The notes beneath the pieces were generated by a model. The model made no database searches and was not told the DNA's origin. It worked only from the letters and a program-made list of their open reading frames with translations. 64,000 nt of DNA from contig CAZIHJ010000005.1 of the NCBI GenBank assembly GCA_964538485.1, positions 7,205 through 71,204 of the forward strand, in the 5' to 3' direction. A program made the translations under genes and the position numbers. This document shows, in pieces, positions 25,213-33,128 of the stretch. This stretch comes from JBJXHC01 sp964538485 (GTDB lineage: Bacteria > Bacteroidota > Ignavibacteria > UBA10030 > UBA6906). Positions within the stretch are counted from its first letter, which is position 1. Each line of letters opens with the position of its first letter.

Positions 25213-26465
25213 ATCAGTCCGGATATCTCCATCGCTACATGGAAGAACGATACTGTCCTCTTTGAAGAAGGGAGCTACATCGACATTGCTTTTTATGTAG
25301 CCAAAGGCAGTGTGGATGTGTATCTCCAAAGGCAGCAGGCAGCAGGAGGGCGACCCATCTTTGACCGCGCACGCACGGTGGTCGTCGGTGAAAGTGAAAG
25401 TGCGAGAAGACCGTCTGCCGGAGAGACGGTGTTTGATGCACGCGTAAAGCAGCAACCTGGTTCCCGCACGGCGATCACGTTCCTCTCATCAATGGACTTC
25501 AACCTCCCGACGGGAGAGATTGCATCGTTGAAATCCGGAGATCTGTTCGGTGAAATCGGTGCGCTCAGTGGTTGGCCCCAGTCGGTGACCGCCAAGACGA
25601 CATCGGAATGCGAGCTTGTACAGATCAGGGTTCCCGCGCTGCGCATGATGCGGCGAAAATCCTCCGGACTCAAAGCAAAGCTTGATACTCTGTACCGCGA
25701 GCGCTCACTGGTTGCCCAGTTGAAAGCCACGCCGCTGTTCAATTCGTGTGACGATGAGTTCATCCGTTCACTCGGCAAGTCTGTGGAACTTGTGTCGTGT
25801 GAGCCGGATGAAACGATCACGCGTCAGGGTGAAGGCGCTGATGCCATTTATCTGGTACGTTCGGGGTTTGTGAAACTCCAGCAGCGTTTGGGTGAAGGGG
25901 AGATCGTTGTATCATATCTTTCAAAGGGGATGACCCTTGGCGAAGCGGAGCTTTTAACGGCCGACTCTGGTAGCTGGCTCTACACAGCATCGTCGAAGGA
26001 ATATTCGGAATTGGTCAAGATCAAGAAGGAGGAGTTTCTTACCATCCTCAAACAATTCCCAACGATGGAGAAACTTCTCTGGCACTCGGTAATTGCTCGG
26101 CTGAAAGAGGCCGGCTCAAGCCGCAGAAATATCCAACAAGCGGAATTCATTGACACAGCGCTGACAAAGGGGTTGGTGGAGGGAAACAGCATCCTTGTCA
26201 TAGACCTGACGACATGCACAAGGTGCGACGATTGTGTACGTGGATGTGCAGAGACACATGGGGGAATACCGCGGTTTGTTCGAGAAGGAGAGAAATACGG
26301 GAACTTCCTCATTACCCGGTCATGCTATCACTGCGAGGACCCGGTCTGTCTTGTCGGTTGTCCAACCGGAGCGATCCGGCGGGCGGACGTCGGAGATGTT
26401 GTCGAGATTTCCGATCCGCTTTGTATCGGATGCCAGAGTTGTGCGAACAACTGTCCGTATGATGC
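25213..26465 (+). CDS. Double cyclic-nucleotide-binding-fold protein fused to a 4Fe-4S polyferredoxin (both ends in gaps)
   Basis: 417 residues are visible. Two CAP_ED-type domains come first: the first from TVLFEEGSYIDIAFYVAKGSVDVYL to FGEIGALSGWPQSVTA, the second from LFNSCDDEFIRSLGKSVELV to LGEAELLTADSGSWLYTA. In both, the phosphate-binding Arg of the usual GE-x-ALL-xxx-R-x-A cassette is absent. After about residue 335 a DmsB/HybA-like ferredoxin begins with three complete 4Fe-4S motifs: CTRCDDCVRGC, CYHCEDPVCLVGCP, CIGCQSCANNCP. A fourth is probably lost in the gap. No signal peptide is visible, so a cytoplasmic side is likely. It would pass electrons from soluble carriers to the membrane protein that follows (inference). 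Confidence 0.85.
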
Positions 26466-26565
26466 NNNNNNNNNNNNNNNNNNNNNNNNNNNNNNNNNNN
26501 NNNNNNNNNNNNNNNNNNNNNNNNNNNNNNNNNNNNNNNNNNNNNNNNNNNNNNNNNNNNNNNNN
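26466..26565. other. assembly gap (100 N)
   Basis: Placeholder gap between the ferredoxin motifs and the cytochrome-b-like membrane region. It is not known whether the two flanking coding segments are one gene or two. Confidence 0.99.
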
Positions 26566-27297
26566 CTGAGTGAAGTGCATCCGGGCAATTGGTGGGGGAT
26601 TTCGTATGGATCTGCTGCCACCCTGTTGATGGTTGGTGCAGCGTTGATCGGGGTCCGCCGCCGTTCCATGAATCGTGCATCAAAGCAATCGTTGGGCAAG
26701 TCGCGTGAATGGCTTCAGTTCCACCTGTATGCCGGAACTCTCGCAGCAATTCTTGTCTTGATGCACGGGGGTTTTACGCTTCCTTCGGGAGCGCTGAACT
26801 GGTGGCTCTGGTTACTCACCATCTGGGTAACGATCAGCGGGTTGATTGGTGTTGCGATCCAGCGTGTCGTGCCGCGAATGCTTGCTTCAGGCCTAACGAC
26901 CGAAGTTGTGTATGAAAGGATACCGGATCTGGTGAGTCAGATTCGTGAAGGAGCGGAGAAACTCGTTGAGACATGTACCGATCCTGTGCGTGACTTTTAT
27001 CGGCGGAACCTTGTGGCAGCCCTCGGTACGCTACAGCCCCGGGCGATCTACTACGTTGATATCACCGGAGGCATCCAGTCACGTGTGCGGCAGTTTGACT
27101 ACTTGCGCAAGGTGTTGTCATCCGAAGAGAAGGAAAAACTGGATCGTCTGGAAATACTGTTCCGGACAAAACTGGAAATGGACGCGCACTACACACTGCA
27201 GCGTGCACTCCGCTGGTGGCTGTACACCCATGTACCGCTTTCGCTCGTGTTGTTGGTGTTGATCGCAATTCATTTGTATGCAGTTTTGTACTATTAG
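26566..27297 (+). CDS. Diheme cytochrome-b-like membrane protein (5' end in gap)
   Basis: 243 residues are visible with four hydrophobic helices, ending at TAG 27295-27297. Helix 2 carries H-x13-H (FHLYAG to LVLMHGGF) and the last helix also carries H-x13-H (YTHVPL to AIHLYAV). This double spacing is the known bis-histidine geometry for two b hemes held between two helices. A roughly 110-residue hydrophilic domain with conserved-looking acidic and Arg residues sits between helices 3 and 4. Likely role: quinone or ferredoxin to periplasmic cytochrome transfer across the inner membrane. No family name is certain. It may be the C-terminus of the preceding ferredoxin protein if the gap contains no stop. 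Confidence 0.75.
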   Translation: MSEVHPGNWWGISYGSAATLLMVGAALIGVRRRSMNRASKQSLGKSREWLQFHLYAGTLAAILVLMHGGFTLPSGALNWWLWLLTIWVTISGLIGVAIQRVVPRMLASGLTTEVVYERIPDLVSQIREGAEKLVETCTDPVRDFYRRNLVAALGTLQPRAIYYVDITGGIQSRVRQFDYLRKVLSSEEKEKLDRLEILFRTKLEMDAHYTLQRALRWWLYTHVPLSLVLLVLIAIHLYAVLYY

Positions 27298-27313
27298 GGT
27301 AAGACCGGATGTG

Positions 27314-27434
27314 AAATCCGAAAGACTAAATCCGAAACTCCAAACAACATCAAAATCCGAATAGAATAATTGTTGCACTAAGGTAAATCAGTTTGGCGGC
27401 TTAAGATTTGTTTCGAGTTTCGATATTCGGATTT
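27314..27434 (+). repeat. AAATCCGAA short repeat cluster in intergenic region
   Basis: Three direct copies of AAATCCGAA (27314-27322, 27328-27336, 27353-27361) and one inverted copy TTCGGATTT (27426-27434). The arms could form a long imperfect hairpin across the 171-bp space between the membrane protein and the decaheme gene. It may be a terminator/attenuator or a dispersed intergenic repeat. Confidence 0.45.
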
Positions 27435-27468
27435 GAAGATTCACGACTGAATATCACTGGTCCAGACG

Positions 27469-29076
27469 ATGGCAAAACAGGACGATAAGCGACCCAAGGG
27501 TACATTCGGTGCCGCCAAACTTGGTGTGGCGCGGAAGTATATCTTTCCCTCATCACGCAGTCAGATGATGCGGTTGGGATGGCTTGCGGGCATTACCCTG
27601 CTGGTGTATTTGCTTCTCAACACCTTCTTCCTCGATAACAGTTTTGTCTCAAGCGGTGAACTCTCATCGAAGCATGCGACGTTTGAAGCTGATTGCGCAA
27701 AATGCCACGTGCCTTTTGGGAATGTTACCGAAGCAAAATGTCGGACATGTCACGAGAAGACAGGCGACCGCCCGGGCGTCTATTCCTTTGCATCGCACTA
27801 CGTGTACCGCTCGGGTAACAACAAGCGTATTGATGAGGGAAGGAATCGATCAGGCCACGATGAGCAGCCGTGCGCATCATGTCATCCGGACCACAAGGGA
27901 CGCAGCGCGACGATTACACAAGTGTCTGATGCGCGTTGTATCAGTTGCCATCCGATCGGTTCCTTTAATAGCGAACATCCTGAGTTTGCATTCGCACGCG
28001 AGAACTTGACCGATGATTCAACACTGATCTTCACACACATCAAACACACAAAGCTTGTCATTGAGAAATTGCAAAAAGAACGGGGGAGTGCTTTCCGCGA
28101 ACAGGCGTGTTTGCATTGCCACAATGCTCGTCCGGATGGGAAGTCTTTCAGTCCGATCAACTACGATGCACATTGTGCGGACTGCCATCTCACGACCTCG
28201 TCGGAGACGCCACCACTACCCATAAAAGACTCGGGCGATCCGCTTTCTGCCGGAGTTGAGACACTCGAGATGATCCAACGTCGTCGAGGTCCCGCAACGG
28301 AATGGGCATTCTACACCAATCCGAATGAGTTCTCCATCCGGGCCGGAGGACGAGTTGTCAAGTCGCCGCTCTATCATCAGGACCCATGGGTGATGGAAAA
28401 CCTCAAACAGATCCGACAGGCGCTGTTTACCGACCTTGGGCTGTCTGATCTTTTGAATACGGCTGATGGCGTGACGGGATTACAGCAACGTGAGAAATAC
28501 GCGAAGGCCATCGGAACATTACGCGCGTATGTTGCAGGTCTGCGCGGTCGCCCGGAGCCGGAAATTCAATCAGATCTTACTCGCATTGACTCATTGCTGC
28601 GTATCGCCGAGCTTGCAGTTGCAGACGCAACGACCCCTTTGTCAAACACACTGTTCGCCGGGACTGCATTGGTGGAGAACCCCGCTCTCACAGCGGCCCA
28701 GCGAGGTGAACTGGAAGATGTTGCCCTGCGCCTTTCGAAGCCATGTCAGGAATGCCACATGGTATCACGCGCAGCCATCATGACAGTCAGAGCCGACCAA
28801 AGTGCGTTGAGGAGAGCGGAGTTCGATCACCGTACACACATTCTGGATCGACGATGTCTTGATTGTCACACGGACATCCCGATTCCTGAAGTATTCGATG
28901 CGGGTACAAAACTCACGCATACCCTGGATCGTGCGGCAACGCAGAACATTCCACGGAAAGACAACTGCGTTGAGTGCCATAGTGCGAGCGCGAGTTCCAA
29001 TGCGTGCGTTGCGTGTCACTTCTTTCATCCCAACAAGGACAATCGTGCAAACCTTCAACTCTTTGTTGATCGATAA
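27469..29076 (+). CDS. Membrane-anchored decaheme cytochrome c
   Basis: This 535-residue protein has a basic cytoplasmic N-terminus, one transmembrane helix (about residues 34-56, RLGWLAGITLLVYLLLNTFFL) and a periplasmic part with ten CXXCH motifs: CAKCH, CRTCH, CASCH, CISCH, CLHCH, CADCH, CQECH, CLDCH, CVECH, CVACH. Six are N-terminal and four C-terminal, with a heme-free helical region of about 200 residues between. The uncleaved anchor recalls quinol-oxidising NapC/NrfH-type proteins, although those have four hemes. It would take electrons from the b-type membrane protein and feed the outer-membrane cytochromes. The ATG start is supported by the anchor topology. Confidence 0.88.
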   Translation: MAKQDDKRPKGTFGAAKLGVARKYIFPSSRSQMMRLGWLAGITLLVYLLLNTFFLDNSFVSSGELSSKHATFEADCAKCHVPFGNVTEAKCRTCHEKTGDRPGVYSFASHYVYRSGNNKRIDEGRNRSGHDEQPCASCHPDHKGRSATITQVSDARCISCHPIGSFNSEHPEFAFARENLTDDSTLIFTHIKHTKLVIEKLQKERGSAFREQACLHCHNARPDGKSFSPINYDAHCADCHLTTSSETPPLPIKDSGDPLSAGVETLEMIQRRRGPATEWAFYTNPNEFSIRAGGRVVKSPLYHQDPWVMENLKQIRQALFTDLGLSDLLNTADGVTGLQQREKYAKAIGTLRAYVAGLRGRPEPEIQSDLTRIDSLLRIAELAVADATTPLSNTLFAGTALVENPALTAAQRGELEDVALRLSKPCQECHMVSRAAIMTVRADQSALRRAEFDHRTHILDRRCLDCHTDIPIPEVFDAGTKLTHTLDRAATQNIPRKDNCVECHSASASSNACVACHFFHPNKDNRANLQLFVDR

Positions 29077-29088
29077 GGGAATGAAATA

Positions 29089-30003
29089 ATGCCGGCGCGT
29101 CTCTTCTGCAAAACAGGGCAACTCGCCGGTGCGAGCTATGAAATTGACCGGGAGGCCACACTCGGCAAAGGCGCGGAAAACACCATCCAGCTTTACCCGA
29201 CAATTGTATCGGGAAAGCACGCGCGCGTATTTCTTGATACGAAGACCGGCGCGTGGTTCATCGAGGACCTGAAGAGCAGAAACGGTACCCGTGTCGATGG
29301 CGTACGCGTGAACGGCATGGAACGGCTCGATGCTTTGAATGTCATTACGTTTGCCGATAAGCTTGACTTTGTTTTTCAGGTTCTCGGTGGAGTGTCTCCG
29401 TCTCCAGTAGAGAAGAAACAAAAAACTGTTGCACCTGCACCGGTCGTCAAGCCGCCGAAGCAACAGGACCGAAAAACCGTGATTGGTGATGATGCCGGTC
29501 CGATTCCCGTCTTTCAAGATGCAAAGCCGGATCGGGCGAAGACAGTGTATGATGATCAACCGATAGCTGTTCCCGAACTTCCTAAAGAGTCGCTGGAGGA
29601 TTCCCCACCAGCAACCGCGGACAAAGCAAAGACTGTTGTCGGTACGTCGTTCGAACCCGCTCCCCGTTTCGATGGCATGAAAGAGACTCCGGACGCTTCT
29701 CCCCAGGCGGGGCAATTCATTCTGGAGTTGCAGAACGCGAAGCAGGCAATGAATTCCTTTGTGTTACGGGAAGGGGAGAACTCGATTGGCCGCGAGCCGG
29801 TGAATACAATCCAGATCGATGATGGATCCATTTCGCGCAAACATGCAATGCTTACTTTGACCGGCGGGCGTGTGACGGTCAAGGATCTGGGAAGCAAGAA
29901 TGCCACGATGCTCAATAGTGAGCGAGTGAATTATGAAATGGAAGTACGATCGGGTTCAACGCTGATGTTTGGCATTGTCAAGGCAGTTCTAAAAAAACAA
30001 TAG
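29089..30003 (+). CDS. Protein with two FHA domains and a KTV-repeat linker
   Basis: This 304-residue cytoplasmic protein has FHA domain 1 at about residues 2-100 (LGKGAENTIQL, GKHARVF, LKSRNGTRVDGVRV) and FHA domain 2 at about 208-304 (IGREPVNTIQIDDGSISRKHAML, LGSKNATMLNSERV). FHA domains read phosphothreonine. The linker has four K-T-V sites (QKTVAPAP, RKTVIGDD, AKTVYDDQ, AKTVVGTS), which look like kinase acceptor sites for intra- or intermolecular FHA binding. It starts 12 nt after the decaheme stop with AGGGA upstream and is followed 5 nt later by the flavoprotein. It probably links the kinase/phosphatase pair to the redox proteins. Confidence 0.88.
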   Translation: MPARLFCKTGQLAGASYEIDREATLGKGAENTIQLYPTIVSGKHARVFLDTKTGAWFIEDLKSRNGTRVDGVRVNGMERLDALNVITFADKLDFVFQVLGGVSPSPVEKKQKTVAPAPVVKPPKQQDRKTVIGDDAGPIPVFQDAKPDRAKTVYDDQPIAVPELPKESLEDSPPATADKAKTVVGTSFEPAPRFDGMKETPDASPQAGQFILELQNAKQAMNSFVLREGENSIGREPVNTIQIDDGSISRKHAMLTLTGGRVTVKDLGSKNATMLNSERVNYEMEVRSGSTLMFGIVKAVLKKQ

Positions 30004-30008
30004 GTCAC

Positions 30009-32324
30009 ATGAGTACCTCAATCGAATACCAACCGGATGGTACGCTGAACCTGCGTGTACCCTCCAAACTTCCGGAAATTCTTGACCTGCTTGTTGTGGG
30101 CGGCGGACCTGCGGGGACGGCGGCGGCTTTTCATGCAAAGGAACTGGGACTGAGCACTCTGGTGATCGACTACGACGATCTCATGAAGCGCATACGCGAC
30201 TATCCGAAGGACAAGCTGATTCTGCCGGACTTCGGCGGGGGCGATCAGATGCGGTTCCCCAAAGGAGGGCCACTCATCTCGGCTCTTCACTTTGCTGCGC
30301 TGGACAAGGACGAGATTTGCGTACAATGGAAACACTTGTATGTCGAGCACAGTGTTCCGGCCCAGGTTGGAATCGAATTGCTTGGTATTGAAAAACGCGG
30401 AGACGGGGTGTGGCAGGTGAAAACCTGGAACCATAACACGAAATCCGCGCAGCAGTTCCTCGCTCGGCACATTTGCATTAGTATCGGACGTGGCGTGCCG
30501 CGACGCTTCGATATTCCCGGCAACACGGATGGTATCGCGTACCGGCTTGCCGACGCGGCAGCGTATATCGGCCAGCCCGCGCTCGTACTCGGAGGAGGAA
30601 CCTCGGCGGCTGAAGCTGTCATTGCGATCAGCACAGCGAAAGCGAAAGCCGGTGATCCATCACCCATCTGCTGGTCGTACCGTAGCGAGAAGCTTCCCAA
30701 AGTTTCGAAGGCCCTTGCCGAAGTCTTCTTTGAAGCATACACCGGCAACGGGAACATCCGGTATTTTCCCAACAGCGAGCCGGTTGCGGTCGTGACCGCC
30801 GACGATAAGAAGGATTATCTTTCTGTGAGAACAGACAGGCGAATCATGCCCGGCAGGCCAAATGAGACGGCGCATCTTGAGTTTGCCAAGGAGTTCTGCA
30901 TCGCCTGCATCGGAGAGGATATCCCGGAGGGTTTTCTGAACTCGATGGGAATCTTCATGGCTACAGGTGGCCCATCGAATAAAAAACGCATGGTCGTTAC
31001 GCCAATCCTCGAAACCCAGCAGCCGAATGTGTATCTGATCGGAGACATCCTCAGTCAGGCATATCTTGAGGCCGATTCATTCGATGCAGACCCAACAACA
31101 TTCCGTGAGATCAAGCACCGCGGCAATATTAAAGCGGCAATGCGGGATGGCGTCATCGTTGCCAAAGTCGCAGCCCAGAAAAATGAGGGGAAGAAGGAGT
31201 TTGATCTGGTTATTGACTTTGAGGATGCCCCGGTCGAGAAACCCAAAACCATACCTCCAGCATTGACCATACTCACTCTAGGCCCGCCGCAGGAAGTCGT
31301 TGAAGCGGCTCGTCCGGGTGAAGCGCGAACTGCGTACCTCGTTCGCATGCTAGCAGGAAATGTGGAAGAGGAAGAGTTCACGTTGACGAAGGATGGGGTA
31401 ACAACGATTGGGAGGAAGTTCTGTGATATTGTGTTCCCTGACGACATCATGCTTTCGGAACGTCATGCCTCGATCTCACAAACGTCGGAAGGTTTTCTCC
31501 TCAGGGATGATGGCAGCGCATCAGGAGTCTTTCTCCGTGCCCGTGAAGGGGCTCCAATGGAGGTAACCTCAGGCGACCTTCTCCGCCTGGGCAGACAGTT
31601 CCTGCTCTTCAAATCTGCTGGAGACTCGTTGACATTTGTGCACTATGATTTCAACGGAAAGAACATCGGCACACACAGCGTTGAACAGAAGACCATCGTG
31701 CTTGGCCGCGAAGCCCCGGACCTTACACTCGACGCAAATGATATGACGCTTTCCCGTCGACATTTGTCGATTTCCGGCAAAGATGGCAAAGTCTTTATCA
31801 AGGATCTCAAGAGCGTTAACGGCACATTCTTGAAAGTAAACAGTGCTGTAAGACTTGAGAATGGCGATCAGTTCCGCCTCGGACGCCAATCCTTTAAGCT
31901 GAACCTCGAGCAACCGGAGACGCCTGCGGTTGAGCGAATCCGAACCGTTGTCTCTTTAGGACCGCAACCATCTGCAAAACCGGCCGTCGAAACGCCTCCA
32001 CCCAAGAAGGTGGAGGCAACACCTGCTGTCGGCGGGATGGTGGTGACATTCAAGAATTCAGGGAAAAGTTGTACCTTTACTAAAGGCCAGACGTTATGTG
32101 ACATCGCAGAAAAGAATGGGATTAAGATTGTGGCTGAATGTCACGCCGGTATTTGTGGAAGCGACCCGATCAGGATTGTCTCGGGACAAGAGAACTTAAA
32201 TCCGCCCGGCGCAGAGGAAGCAGGAACGCTGGACGATATTTGCAGTCGTAAAGCAGGCGAGTACCGGCTTGCATGCATGGCAAAACCAACAGGGCCCGTT
32301 GAAGTGGAGACTATTGGATCGTGA
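30009..32324 (+). CDS. FAD/NAD(P)H oxidoreductase fused to two FHA domains and a 2Fe-2S ferredoxin domain
   Basis: 771 residues. Residues about 20-350 form a two-dinucleotide-binding-domain flavoprotein: VVGGGPAGTAAAFHAKELGLSTLVID binds FAD, ALVLGGGTSAAEAVIAI binds NAD(P)H, and PNVYLIGDIL is the usual C-terminal FAD contact. FHA 1 lies at about 440-540 (IGRKFCDIVFPDDIMLSERHASI) and FHA 2 at about 555-640 (LGREAPDLTLDANDMTLSRRHLSI, LKSVNGTFL). A C-terminal ferredoxin domain (about 675-771) has C711, C716 and C756 but Asp719 where the third cluster cysteine belongs; C745 is an extra cysteine. No thioredoxin-reductase CXXC is seen. Likely NAD(P)H-driven electron input to the chain, controlled by phosphothreonine binding (inference). 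Confidence 0.85.
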   Translation: MSTSIEYQPDGTLNLRVPSKLPEILDLLVVGGGPAGTAAAFHAKELGLSTLVIDYDDLMKRIRDYPKDKLILPDFGGGDQMRFPKGGPLISALHFAALDKDEICVQWKHLYVEHSVPAQVGIELLGIEKRGDGVWQVKTWNHNTKSAQQFLARHICISIGRGVPRRFDIPGNTDGIAYRLADAAAYIGQPALVLGGGTSAAEAVIAISTAKAKAGDPSPICWSYRSEKLPKVSKALAEVFFEAYTGNGNIRYFPNSEPVAVVTADDKKDYLSVRTDRRIMPGRPNETAHLEFAKEFCIACIGEDIPEGFLNSMGIFMATGGPSNKKRMVVTPILETQQPNVYLIGDILSQAYLEADSFDADPTTFREIKHRGNIKAAMRDGVIVAKVAAQKNEGKKEFDLVIDFEDAPVEKPKTIPPALTILTLGPPQEVVEAARPGEARTAYLVRMLAGNVEEEEFTLTKDGVTTIGRKFCDIVFPDDIMLSERHASISQTSEGFLLRDDGSASGVFLRAREGAPMEVTSGDLLRLGRQFLLFKSAGDSLTFVHYDFNGKNIGTHSVEQKTIVLGREAPDLTLDANDMTLSRRHLSISGKDGKVFIKDLKSVNGTFLKVNSAVRLENGDQFRLGRQSFKLNLEQPETPAVERIRTVVSLGPQPSAKPAVETPPPKKVEATPAVGGMVVTFKNSGKSCTFTKGQTLCDIAEKNGIKIVAECHAGICGSDPIRIVSGQENLNPPGAEEAGTLDDICSRKAGEYRLACMAKPTGPVEVETIGS

Positions 32325-33118
32325 GTGCCACCGTCAGTTTCGGAATCGGATCAGATGTGGGAGTAGTCCGTGAAGAGAACCAGGACTGTGTGGGCAAATT
32401 CCCCGATGATACCGTGGATTTCTCGACGCCGCAGGGTTTGCTCTTTGTGGTTGCGGACGGGATGGGAGGTCACCGTGGCGGCAGGATGGCGAGCCAACTT
32501 GCAGTGAAGGTTATTGGTGAGCGATTTTTTTCAAGCGAGAATACTAGAACAGTTGCTGATCGTTTGCTTGAATCTGTAAAGGCAGCGAACAAGCATATTT
32601 ACGAGTACAGCCTTGATCAGCCCGCGCTTAACGGAATGGGAACAACATGCGTGACTCTGGCCCTTCATCAAGGTGGTGTGTGCATTGCACACGTCGGGGA
32701 CAGTCGTATTTACCGTGTGTCCAACAGGAAGATCATACAGCTCACCAATGATCATTCACGCGTTGCGGAAATGGAACGTCGCGGCATATTGACAAAAGAG
32801 GAAGCGCTCGTGCATCCGGAACGATCGCAGTTGTATCGTGCCCTCGGCGTACGCGCCGAGGTGGATGTCGATGTTACTGATAGTGTTGATTGTCGCCAGG
32901 GCGACTGTTTTGTTCTGTGTACGGACGGCCTTTCGAATATGGTCGAAGATAATGAAATAATGGAGATGGTGACCAAACGCTCCCCCCAGGATGCATGCGA
33001 TGCTCTCGTCGCACTGGCGAACCAGCGTGGAGGATTCGATAACATCACTGTTCAAGTAGTTCAAATAAACGGAAGCGAAAGCTTCTTTGACCGGCTGAAA
33101 AACACCATCGTACGTTGA
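32321..33118 (+). CDS. PP2C-family protein serine/threonine phosphatase
   Basis: This 265-residue protein starts at a GTG overlapping the flavoprotein stop by 4 nt (GTGA), so translation is coupled. PPM/PP2C metal-binding motifs are all present: REENQDC near the N-terminus, FVVADGMGGHRGG, MGTTCVTL, AHVGDSRIYR, LTNDHS, VLCTDGLSN and FDNITVQVVQ. It is a stand-alone cytoplasmic catalytic domain. Next to a Ser/Thr kinase and two FHA proteins it forms the classic kinase/phosphatase/FHA signalling set, here attached to redox genes. Confidence 0.92.
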   Translation: MSATVSFGIGSDVGVVREENQDCVGKFPDDTVDFSTPQGLLFVVADGMGGHRGGRMASQLAVKVIGERFFSSENTRTVADRLLESVKAANKHIYEYSLDQPALNGMGTTCVTLALHQGGVCIAHVGDSRIYRVSNRKIIQLTNDHSRVAEMERRGILTKEEALVHPERSQLYRALGVRAEVDVDVTDSVDCRQGDCFVLCTDGLSNMVEDNEIMEMVTKRSPQDACDALVALANQRGGFDNITVQVVQINGSESFFDRLKNTIVR

Positions 33119-33128
33119 TGCGCACAAG

